Made by a program: the position numbers and the translations under genes. From Caldisphaera sp046536515 (GTDB lineage Archaea > Thermoproteota > Thermoprotei_A > Sulfolobales > Acidilobaceae): DNA of 39,513 bases. The notes below the pieces were generated by a model. It was not told the origin of the DNA. It was given only the letters and a program-made list of their open reading frames with translations, and made no database searches. Within the stretch, counting starts at the first letter, position 1. Every line of letters begins with the position of its first letter. This document shows, piece after piece, positions 16,003-23,296 of this stretch. Where the stretch lies: NCBI RefSeq assembly GCF_046536515.1, contig NZ_JAWDMQ010000009.1, positions 1 through 39,513 of the forward strand, in the 5' to 3' direction.

Positions 16003-17232
16003 ATGGTGACACAAATGTCGATCAATCCGCCTGTATTAGATATGCAACCAAATATTTATCTTATAGAAGGAGAAAGCGCTTTTAGTTATCTTCCTATAAT
16101 AAGAAAATTGCAAAATCAAGGAAAAAAAGTTATAAGTTTTGGTATTGGGCAGCCAGATTTTCCTACACCGGACCATATAAAAAATGCCGCAAAAGCAGCT
16201 TTGGACGATAATTTTACTGGATATACAGAGACTCAAGGTATTCCTGAATTAAGAGAAGCAATTGCTAACTATTTAAACACAAGATATCAATCTGATGTAA
16301 AGAGCGAAGAAATCATTGTAACTACTGGCACGAAAACAGCTATATTTATGGCTGCCTCATCGTATATAAGACAGAACGATGAGGCAATAATTATTGAACC
16401 AAGCTATTATGCATATGCTCAAGTAGTAAAATTATTTGGTGGTATACCTAAATTTGTTTCTCTTGATTTCGATCCTAAAAAGGGATTTAGTTTAAACGTA
16501 GAAAAAATTGAGTCCCAAATAACTAATAGAACAAGGATGATATTTATAAATAACCCTCATAATCCTACTGGAGCAGTGTATTCTAAGAGACAACTTGACC
16601 AATTAGTTGATCTAGCCAAAAAGAAAAACATTATTATTGTAGCAGATGAAATATATGATAATTTTGTATATAGTGGAAACTTCAAGAGCTTAATAGAATA
16701 CCCTGATTGGAGGGATAATTTAATTTATATAAATGGTTTTTCAAAAACATTTTCTATGACAGGTTGGAGACTTGGTTATATAGTTGCACGCAGAGAAACT
16801 ATACCAAGATTTAATGATTTGGCAGTATCTTTATATAGCTGTGCCACATCATTTGTACAAAAAGCTGGTGTAATCGCTCTAAAAGGTGATTGGTCACCAG
16901 TCAAAAACATGGTGAATGAATTCAGTAGAAGGGCTAAAGTATTGTATGATATACTGAAAAAAGCACAAGGTTTTGAACCATATATGCCTGAAGGGGCATT
17001 TTACATGTTTCCAAGAATATCATCAATATTAAACAAAACTAATCTCAGTGTAAAAGCGTTTGTAAATGATCTTTTAGAAAAAACTGGTGTACTCGTTTTA
17101 CCAGGCGATACTTTCCCAGATAAAGCAGGTAGGGAGTTTGTAAGGTTTAGCTATGCTACAGATATGGAATCTATAAAAGAGGGAGCGCAAAGAATAGTTG
17201 AATATACTGAAAAAGTATTTAGTAATCAATAA
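16003..17232 (+). CDS. Class I/II aminotransferase (aspartate aminotransferase type)
   Basis: Fold-type I PLP enzyme with VISFGIGQPDFPTPDHIKNA, YTETQGIPELREAIANYL, FINNPHNPTGAVYSK (Asn cofactor ligand), IIVADEIYDNFVY (Asp215), and the Schiff-base Lys248 in NGFSKTFSMTGWRLGY; a C-terminal EFVRFSYATDME carries the carboxylate-binding Arg. Its 409 residues match archaeal subgroup I-gamma aspartate/aromatic aminotransferases. The amino donor cannot be fixed from sequence. Eighteen bases separate it from the next gene, including a pyrimidine tract TTTTCTTCTTCTTT that could end some transcripts. Confidence 0.88.
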   Translation: MVTQMSINPPVLDMQPNIYLIEGESAFSYLPIIRKLQNQGKKVISFGIGQPDFPTPDHIKNAAKAALDDNFTGYTETQGIPELREAIANYLNTRYQSDVKSEEIIVTTGTKTAIFMAASSYIRQNDEAIIIEPSYYAYAQVVKLFGGIPKFVSLDFDPKKGFSLNVEKIESQITNRTRMIFINNPHNPTGAVYSKRQLDQLVDLAKKKNIIIVADEIYDNFVYSGNFKSLIEYPDWRDNLIYINGFSKTFSMTGWRLGYIVARRETIPRFNDLAVSLYSCATSFVQKAGVIALKGDWSPVKNMVNEFSRRAKVLYDILKKAQGFEPYMPEGAFYMFPRISSILNKTNLSVKAFVNDLLEKTGVLVLPGDTFPDKAGREFVRFSYATDMESIKEGAQRIVEYTEKVFSNQ

Positions 17233-17261
17233 TAAAATTTTCTTCTTCTTTGGTGAATATA

Positions 17262-18068
17262 GTGAACATTGGAATAATAACAGATTTTGGTAACAATTTC
17301 TATGTTGGCATAATGAAAGGCATAATAAAATCTTTAAGCAATAATGCTAGTATAATTGAAATAGATAACAATGTTCCCAAATTTTCTATAATATCTGGCT
17401 CATATATTTTATTTAATTCATATAAATATATGCCTAAGAATTCTATAATACTTTCTGTGGTAGATCCTGGAGTGGGAACAAATAGAAAGGGATTAATAAT
17501 AAAAACAAAAAACTATTACTTTATAGGACCTGATAATGGACTAATATACGAAAGCGCTTTGGAGGATGGAATAATCTCTATTTATGAAATAATACCGGAA
17601 AAACTCAAAGAATATTTAAAAACTTATTTTAATCTTAATATCATTATATCACAGACATTTCATGGTAGGGATATTTTTGCGCCAGCTGCAGCTTTATTAT
17701 CAATAAATGACGATATAAAATATTATGCAAAACCATTGGAAAATAATGAGATAGTGAAACTCAGACTTTTAGACGCTAGAAAGGAAAATAATAAAATAGA
17801 ATTGAAAGTTATATATATTGATGATTTTGGTAATATAGTCTTAAGCTCTATGTTTGATGACTTAGATCTAAAAAAATATAAGACTAAAATAATAAAAGAT
17901 AACGTCATAACAGATATAAATATAGGTAAAAAATTTGCCGACGTGAATGAAGGTCAACTATTATTATATAAAAATAGTTTTGGATTTGCTGAAATAGCAG
18001 TAAATAAAGGAAATGCATCAAGCTTACTCAATTTAAAAGTTGGAGATAAATTATCTATTTCCTATTAA
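17262..18068 (+). CDS. SAM hydroxide adenosyltransferase (DUF62 family)
   Basis: The family hydrolyses S-adenosylmethionine to adenosine and methionine and is related to the SAM-dependent fluorinase/chlorinase. Seen here: NIGIITDFGNNFYVGIMKG, with the Asp of the SAM site; SVVDPGVGTNRKGLIIKT; YYFIGPDNGLIY; QTFHGRDIFAPAAALLS; and the C-terminal beta domain YIDDFGNIVLS. The Asp-Arg-His type residues of the hydrolases are carried by GPDN and HGRD. The frame opens at TTG 17,250 and GTG 17,253, but GGTGA lies five bases before the GTG at 17,262, so I take MNIGIITDFG as the start (268 residues). It follows the aminotransferase and overlaps the convergent FAD gene by 14 bases. Confidence 0.9.
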   Translation: MNIGIITDFGNNFYVGIMKGIIKSLSNNASIIEIDNNVPKFSIISGSYILFNSYKYMPKNSIILSVVDPGVGTNRKGLIIKTKNYYFIGPDNGLIYESALEDGIISIYEIIPEKLKEYLKTYFNLNIIISQTFHGRDIFAPAAALLSINDDIKYYAKPLENNEIVKLRLLDARKENNKIELKVIYIDDFGNIVLSSMFDDLDLKKYKTKIIKDNVITDINIGKKFADVNEGQLLLYKNSFGFAEIAVNKGNASSLLNLKVGDKLSISY

Positions 18069-19083
18069 TACAGATATTATCGAATATTTCAATTATATTT
18101 TTACATCTTTTTTTAAATCTTAAGGGGTCAAGAAATTCAGGTTGTTCTAATTCTCCTTCTATGATCTTTACTAAAACTTCAGAAAGCCCAGCAGAAAGAG
18201 TTAAGCCCGCACCATTTAATCCGCTTAGCGCATAATTATTATTGCTAATTTTTCCCACAATAGGATATCCATCACATGTTGTTAAACAAGGTGCAGACCA
18301 AGAACTAATCGGATACATGTGAAATGCCTCCTTGTATTTTTTTGCCAACTTACTTAGTATGCTATAAACTTCGCTATTATCAGTTAAAAATCCGTCTTCT
18401 GGGTTATTTATCAATACCCTTTTTCCATTACCAATTATTGCTCTATGAGAAGATTCTGGAACATAATAAAATTCCATTATATCATCTTCAATAATTTTGT
18501 TTATTTGTTTACCTTCAACACTGTATGCCTGACATTTGTATTTTATTAACCCATTTAATTTTAAATCGTTTTCAATCCAGGGACCATTAGTATAAATAAC
18601 TATATCATATTTTTTATTATTGTCATTATTAAGTATTCTTCCTCCATTATTCACTATGCTTCTAGATAACTCATTAATTGCTTTGCCTATATCTACAGTT
18701 GGTTGAGAAATAAGCAATCCATTGCTATCCAATAAAAATCCGTCTACTTCGTTCTCTTCAATAATTTCGGCTTTAAAACCCTTATTATTTAAATATCTCA
18801 ATATATTAAGTGCGCATTGATATTCTTCATTTCTTGGTATCCATATTGAATCATACCAATGTAGTATGTTATTTCCTAAAGAATTATACAACTCTACTGA
18901 TCTTAGAGATATATTTAAGATATTTTCAGGTAACTGAAATGATAATATTCCTGCAGCCTTACTAGATGCGCCGTAGCCTATATAATTTGTTTCTATTAAA
19001 TCTACATCATACCCTCTCTTTAACAATAGCAATGCGCTCCAAAGCCCTGAAAATCCTCCACCTATTATTTTAACCGACTTCAT
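18055..19083 (-). CDS. FAD-dependent oxidoreductase (DAO/DadA family)
   Basis: The N-terminus SVKIIGGGFSGLWSALLLLK has the GxGxxG dinucleotide fold, followed by GYDVDLIETN (acidic residue after strand 2) and GYGASSKAAGILSFQLPE, the substrate/FAD loop of D-amino-acid and glycine oxidase-like proteins. The C-terminal TTCDGYPIVGKISNNNYALS with LNGAGLTLSAG closes the FAD site. At 342 residues it is a typical small DAO-family oxidase or dehydrogenase acting on an amine or amino acid. The substrate is unknown. The start ATG follows AGGGG. Its 3' end overlaps the SAM hydrolase gene by 14 bases. Confidence 0.82.
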   Translation of the reverse strand: MKSVKIIGGGFSGLWSALLLLKRGYDVDLIETNYIGYGASSKAAGILSFQLPENILNISLRSVELYNSLGNNILHWYDSIWIPRNEEYQCALNILRYLNNKGFKAEIIEENEVDGFLLDSNGLLISQPTVDIGKAINELSRSIVNNGGRILNNDNNKKYDIVIYTNGPWIENDLKLNGLIKYKCQAYSVEGKQINKIIEDDIMEFYYVPESSHRAIIGNGKRVLINNPEDGFLTDNSEVYSILSKLAKKYKEAFHMYPISSWSAPCLTTCDGYPIVGKISNNNYALSGLNGAGLTLSAGLSEVLVKIIEGELEQPEFLDPLRFKKRCKNIIEIFDNICINRK

Positions 19084-19196
19084 TTTTCCCCTTCAACATT
19101 ATTTTTATTTAGATTAATTTATTTCTTTATGCTTTAATAATTATGTTAATTATACTTTAACGATATTAATAAAATTGTTCCAAAAATGCTTTGATA

Positions 19197-19676
19197 TCAA
19201 TTATTCTTTGCTAAACTTAAATAAATTTCAATAGATTTTTTTACTATTTCACATAATGTTTTTTCTTTAAGATTACCTTCAATAAAATTATTAATTATTT
19301 TATTTCCATGCTTTATAATAATAGCTATTGTTGGAGAAGCTTTAATATTAAAAAAGAGAAAAGCTCTTTTTGCACAGGACGAATCGCAGTTTTCAGTAAA
19401 CCAATTACATAATGAAACGTAGAAATATAAATTATCTTTTTTAGAAATTTTTTCTTCAACAAAAGGATACCAAACTAAATTAAACAATCTACATGCTGGG
19501 CAAAAATTATTGCTAAAATATATAAAACTTACACCTTCAAAAAATAGTTTAAAATTAATTTCATCACAAGTTAGAGAAACCCAATTATGTGTAATATAAT
19601 CAAAAAAATAAAAACCGTTTGATTTAAGGGGTGTGTTTTTACTTGCCTCCATATTTATCACTAGTATATCATCCAT
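19197..19676 (-). CDS. Thioredoxin-like protein with CPAC motif
   Basis: The redox motif is FSNNFCPACRLFNLVWYPF (Cys59-Pro-Ala-Cys62), and the cis-Pro element is NIKASPTIAIII (Pro115), so the thioredoxin fold is clear. It also has three extra cysteines in SLCNWFTENCDSSCAKRAF (90, 97, 101), which standard thioredoxins lack and which might form a second disulfide or a metal site. There is no signal peptide. The start ATG overlaps the stop of the upstream DUF981 membrane gene by 8 bases, so the two are translated together. A role in redox control of, or electron supply to, that membrane protein is inference. Confidence 0.8.
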   Translation of the reverse strand: MDDILVINMEASKNTPLKSNGFYFFDYITHNWVSLTCDEINFKLFFEGVSFIYFSNNFCPACRLFNLVWYPFVEEKISKKDNLYFYVSLCNWFTENCDSSCAKRAFLFFNIKASPTIAIIIKHGNKIINNFIEGNLKEKTLCEIVKKSIEIYLSLAKNN

Positions 19677-20262
19677 AAAATGGAGACCACTTCATCCATC
19701 CAGCAGTATGCTCAAATGAGGCAGAAATTCCAATATATAATGCTAATATACCAGCTAGTATTAATAATAACAAAGCTATGTAGCTCCAATACTTTTTTGC
19801 TTTTGTTTGTAATATTGGACTCAATAAGCCATTTAATCCAATTAATAAATACATTGCACCTGCAGCTGTAGGAGAATTAGTTAGCCCAAAATGAAGGATA
19901 ACCGAACCATATACAATAATTGGGATTGATAATATAGAAATTCCTGCTAAAACCCCATGAATTGGAACCTTATATATATTTACAAAACCAAGAGCTAGTA
20001 ATGCTATTCCATATAGGCTCCATGGATCAGTTAAAACCAAGTTATATGATGAAGGTAAAGGCCATACAAAGGTTCCCCATAGACCAGTTGCTAATACATA
20101 AATACCTAAAGCTAAAAACAAGAATCCGAAGCCTTTATTAATTTCAATTAGTTTTTGTTGGTCATAGTTTATTGTAAAGTTTAATAATACCCAATAAGCT
20201 ATTAAGAAAAGACCTCCACCTAACAACATTAATTCTATATCCAGTATGTCAATAAAGAGCAT
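19669..20262 (-). CDS. DUF981-family integral membrane protein
   Basis: About six hydrophobic helices cover the protein (for example LMLLGGGLFLIAYWVLL, GFLFLALGIYVLATGL, SLYGIALLALGFVNIY, GVLAGISILSIPIIVYGS, GAMYLLIGLNGLLSPIL, YIALLLLILAGILALYIG). The loop LWGTFVWPLPSSYNLVLTDP and the end EHTAGWMKWSPFYG are features I associate with DUF981, a crenarchaeal membrane family of unknown function. The frame opens at TTG 20,277, but GGTGAG precedes the ATG at 20,262 by three to four bases, so MLFIDILDIEL is the likely start (197 residues). It is coupled to the thioredoxin-like gene. Confidence 0.72.
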   Translation of the reverse strand: MLFIDILDIELMLLGGGLFLIAYWVLLNFTINYDQQKLIEINKGFGFLFLALGIYVLATGLWGTFVWPLPSSYNLVLTDPWSLYGIALLALGFVNIYKVPIHGVLAGISILSIPIIVYGSVILHFGLTNSPTAAGAMYLLIGLNGLLSPILQTKAKKYWSYIALLLLILAGILALYIGISASFEHTAGWMKWSPFYG

Positions 20263-20387
20263 TATCTCACCAAACAATATTTTGTTATGTAGAGAATTAA
20301 TATTTTCTATATGAAGAGATTAATATTATTTATAAAGAGAATATTTAAATACTAGAACTTTTATTTATCTTTTTTAATTTTAAAAAG

Positions 20388-21272
20388 CTATGAAATGTGG
20401 TTATCCTTTTTAATCTCATTAATATATTCTAATAAATAATTTAGAGTATTGTAATCATAAACTGATAATTGATCTTCAAGTAATGGCAGCTCTACAGAAA
20501 AAATATAATTTGTTAATTGAATCACTTCCTGAGTTTTAATTGTCCATGGTTTTCCATTAGATGTTAAAAGTTCTATAGCTTTTCTGTATCTATTTCCATC
20601 AATAACCATGGCCTCACCAGGTGTTACGACTATAGCTATGTCGACAATACTAGAAAGTAATGTAGGAGCTGCAACGTTAGAATTAGACTCTATTACAACT
20701 ATTTCATGCCTTCCTTCAAGGTAGCTTAAACACTTGTCTATTTCTTTTGATACTCCTCCACTAATAATATTTAAGATATATTCATCATCTACTTTTGCAA
20801 TGTTATCTAATAGAGAAATTAGATCTAATAACTCGTATTCTACACTTTTTGATATCCTATCCATAACATTCATATTTACCAAGTGTATGTTATGTAATGA
20901 ACTATTTGGGCACATTGTTAACCTTGAAATTGCCAATCTCATATTAGGCATATAAAGTGCGTTGTTAAAAATATTTAGATTTCTCAATTTTTCAGGTAAA
21001 ATTGGTACCAATAGGCCTCCGAAAGGATTTATAATGTTTATAGGTTCTTTTTCTTTGGAAAATTTATAAAGAATTGCTGAATCGTTAGTCACAACCATCT
21101 TGTATTTCTTAGATTCCGAAAGAGCTTCAGGATGTTGCCACAATTCAGTAGCACCCAATGGCTTAAAGCCTATTGCATCGAATCCTTGATTTATTAAAAA
21201 ATTTATCAAACTTGAGGCTAGCACTGTTTTACCTGAGTTTTCTTCCAATAAACCCGAAACTAATATCTTCAT
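20388..21272 (-). CDS. P-loop ATPase/GTPase of the dethiobiotin synthase-like (MinD/SIMIBI) type
   Basis: The N-terminus ILVSGLLEENSGKTVLASSL is a Walker A loop in the form GLLEENSGKT (residues 7-16) typical of BioD/CobB-type ATPases. Residues 30-45 (GFDAIGFKPLGATELWQHP) resemble the substrate-activating region of that superfamily, and HEIVVIESNSNVAAPTL serves as the Walker B strand. DIAIVVTPGEAMVIDGNRY follows. The overall pattern matches an archaeal family of 'predicted P-loop ATPase/GTPase' proteins with no assigned pathway. There are no biotin or cobalamin genes nearby. It is divergent from the DUF123 gene with 117 bases between. Confidence 0.65.
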   Translation of the reverse strand: MKILVSGLLEENSGKTVLASSLINFLINQGFDAIGFKPLGATELWQHPEALSESKKYKMVVTNDSAILYKFSKEKEPINIINPFGGLLVPILPEKLRNLNIFNNALYMPNMRLAISRLTMCPNSSLHNIHLVNMNVMDRISKSVEYELLDLISLLDNIAKVDDEYILNIISGGVSKEIDKCLSYLEGRHEIVVIESNSNVAAPTLLSSIVDIAIVVTPGEAMVIDGNRYRKAIELLTSNGKPWTIKTQEVIQLTNYIFSVELPLLEDQLSVYDYNTLNYLLEYINEIKKDNHIS

Positions 21273-21389
21273 TCCTACCCTTGTTTTATAGTTTTTACTC
21301 CAGACTTAATTTCTTACATTTGTTTCATTAAAATTTGGTAAGAATTAAAAATCTGCATTCATATATTATAATTAAGGCGATGAAGATAG

Positions 21390-21896
21390 TTGTGCCCGAA
21401 TGAAGCTAAAAGCGATGATAATCTCTGGGGTATCGGAGCCTTTTCTTTATTGAATAACATACCTTTAGAAAAAGGTATTTATTTAATAATCTATAAAGTT
21501 ATTAGAGATTTCAATTGCATTATAAATAATAAATTCTATGTCTTTAATAGAGGGTATTTAATTTATATAGGTTCTGCAGGGAATGGATTAAGAAATAGGT
21601 TGAAAAGGCACATAAATAAAGAAGGAAAATTAAGGTGGCACATAGATTATATATCTCATAGAGAGGAAACAGAAGTAGTAGCGTTATTTTATAGAGAAGG
21701 GGATTTTGGAGTAAAATTCGAAGATGAGTTAAGCCATTACTTTTATTCAAAAATAAAACATATAGATCGTTTAGGGTCTACGGACTCAATGATGCCCCAC
21801 CTTTATTACAGTAAAGAACTTGACATAATATTAGATATTTTAGGAAAATTAAACGGAAAAATTATTATATTTTCAAAAATTTTTGAAAAAACTTAA
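21390..21896 (+). CDS. DUF123 (GIY-YIG-like) protein
   Basis: LEKGIYLIIYKVI, then RGYLIYIGSAGNGLRNRLKR with HINKEGKLRWHIDYI and FEDELSHYFYSKIKHIDRLG, is the DUF123 pattern, a relative of the GIY-YIG nuclease fold that in other archaea is often fused to endonuclease III. GIY and YIG elements are both visible (GIYLI; YIGSAG), Arg62-Arg65-type residues follow, and Glu is found near the end of the core. A DNA- or RNA-processing role is plausible but unproven. The start is TTG 21,390 since the upstream ATG at 21,380 is in another frame. The HAD gene follows after 59 bases in the same direction. Confidence 0.72.
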   Translation: MCPNEAKSDDNLWGIGAFSLLNNIPLEKGIYLIIYKVIRDFNCIINNKFYVFNRGYLIYIGSAGNGLRNRLKRHINKEGKLRWHIDYISHREETEVVALFYREGDFGVKFEDELSHYFYSKIKHIDRLGSTDSMMPHLYYSKELDIILDILGKLNGKIIIFSKIFEKT

Positions 21897-21955
21897 TACA
21901 AAAATAATTAAAAAATATATTATTCACGTTTTGCAATCACAATATAGGGGTATAA

Positions 21956-22612
21956 GTGAAAAAAATAAAATTGGTTGTTTTCGATGTAGATGGCGTCTTA
22001 ACAAAAGAAAAAAGCAGTTGGGAATTTGTACACAAATATTTTAATGTTGAAGATAAGGCAAAAATACATTTTAAAAATTTTCAAGAAGGAAAAATAAATT
22101 ATTTAGAGTGGATGAAGCTTGATACAAGCCTTTGGATAGAAAAAAGCAATGGAAAGCTCAAGAGAGATAAATTAATTGAAATACTAAATAAAATAGAAAT
22201 CAGGCCTGAGGCAAAAGAAGTTTCCATTTGTTTGCATAAAAATAAAAAACTTATTGCTCTTATAAGTGGTGGAATAGATCTGTTAGTTTCAAGAGTTAGT
22301 GAAATAGTAGGTGCAGATTATTGGTTTTCAAACGAGCTAGAATTTGATAAATATGGTTATTTATTACCTGGTGGATATCCTTTAGTAGGCACAAATAAAG
22401 TTAAGCCATTAAAAATTATTCTTTTATCAGAAAATATTAATCCAGATGAAACAATATATGTTGGAGATTCTATATGGGATGTCTCAGCAATGAAATATGT
22501 TGGATACCCTATACAATTTGGATATGATGAGTACCTATCTAAAATAGCCAAATATAAAATAAATAATTTAAAAGAAATATGTAATTTAATTTATGAAATT
22601 GAGAAATTATGA
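21956..22612 (+). CDS. HAD-superfamily phosphatase (phosphoserine phosphatase-like)
   Basis: Motif I is KLVVFDVDGVLTKEKSSWEF (Asp10, Asp12); motif II is KLIALISGGIDLLVSRVSE; motif III/IV includes KPLKIILLSE with ETIYVGDSIWDVSAMKYVGY (Asp pair). The cap between motifs I and II is short and helical, as in the SerB subfamily (HAD-IB), and ISGG is the SerB form of motif II. It may dephosphorylate phosphoserine, but paralogues act on other phosphates. In an organism that makes cysteine from O-phosphoserine this activity would compete for that substrate. The start is GTG at 21,956. The stop lies about 15 bases before an inserted IS relic. Confidence 0.8.
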   Translation: MKKIKLVVFDVDGVLTKEKSSWEFVHKYFNVEDKAKIHFKNFQEGKINYLEWMKLDTSLWIEKSNGKLKRDKLIEILNKIEIRPEAKEVSICLHKNKKLIALISGGIDLLVSRVSEIVGADYWFSNELEFDKYGYLLPGGYPLVGTNKVKPLKIILLSENINPDETIYVGDSIWDVSAMKYVGYPIQFGYDEYLSKIAKYKINNLKEICNLIYEIEKL

Positions 22613-22707
22613 TTGTTTGATAAAGCAAATGACAAACCTCGCCCCTTCTAGGGGCGGGGTAAAATTTTTTAAATCAAAAATACTATTTCTATTTGAGATG
22701 CCTTTAA

Positions 22708-23269
22708 ATGCCTTCGTCTGGTCAACTCTTAAAACATGAGGAGCGGGAGCCGATTTCTCCCGCAATACCAGATGAAGGTATTTACGAAGTTAATTATACA
22801 AATAAGAGAACAAATGTAGTCCGCATTCTTCCAAATGGTTTTCAGAAAAGGAAGCTCAGAAGGCTAGCTAATATCTCAGCAAAGCTTTTCAACGAGTTAA
22901 ACTATGAGAGGAGGCAACAGTTTTTTCACGATTAACATTGCACAAGAAAAAGGAAACAAATTTACAGTAAACATGTGGTCTTATCGTAAATTAATGATGG
23001 CAATTGAACTTAAAGCACAAGAATATAGCATTAAAGTATATGAAGTTATAGAATATAATACCTCAAAGTATTGTGCTTATCATAATGTAGAAGTTAAAAG
23101 AGAACCAAGGGGAGTCATTAGTTGTCCATTAAAACATAAACTTCATTCTGATTTAAACGAGGCTTTAAACATATTAAAGAAAACAACAGGTAAAGTCTTA
23201 TCATCAATAAAGAAACCCCTATCTTTTATTGTAGAACATAATAGAGTAGCACCCGTAAAAGGGGTGTAA
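22708..23269 (+). pseudogene. tnpB: TnpB remnant: N- and C-terminal pieces with the centre deleted
   Basis: Two frames are kept. The first (22,708-22,935) reads TNVVRILPNGFQKRKLRRLA and ELNYERRQQFF, the N-terminal helical region of OrfB/TnpB. The second (22,904-23,269, shifted frame) reads NIAQEKGNKFTVNMWSYRKL, KVYEVIEYNTSKYCAYHNVE, RGVISCPLKHKLHSDLNEAL and PLSFIVEHNRVAPVKG, which is the C-terminal zinc-ribbon and RuvC-III Asp segment. Over 200 residues, including the RuvC-I and RuvC-II acidic residues, have been deleted at about 22,920-22,935 with a frameshift. The protein cannot be an active nuclease. The 5' part, 22,708-22,780, is a structured hairpin region rather than clear TnpB coding sequence. 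Confidence 0.88.
22709..22776 (+). repeat. Conserved nested hairpin of the relic family
   Basis: The outer stem pairs CCTTCGTCTGGT with ACCAGATGAAGG and the inner stem pairs GCGGGAG with CTCCCGC. In relic B (about 7888-7950) the same positions read TCTGGT/ACCAGA outside and GTGGGAG/CTCCCAC inside. The inner pair has changed G-C to A-T-type on both sides, so pairing is preserved. Pieces of this hairpin (GGCGGGAGCC) also recur at 32,200-32,215 in reverse orientation. The role is unknown: it could be a recognition or control structure upstream of tnpB. Confidence 0.65.
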
Positions 23270-23296
23270 CCCTTAAGACCTCAGGAAACTCGCCCT

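Noticed and set aside
22708..22790. Short protein MPSSGQLLKHEEREPISPAI as N-terminus of TnpB
   Set aside because: The segment is a nested hairpin conserved as structure in non-coding copies, so it is probably not coding.
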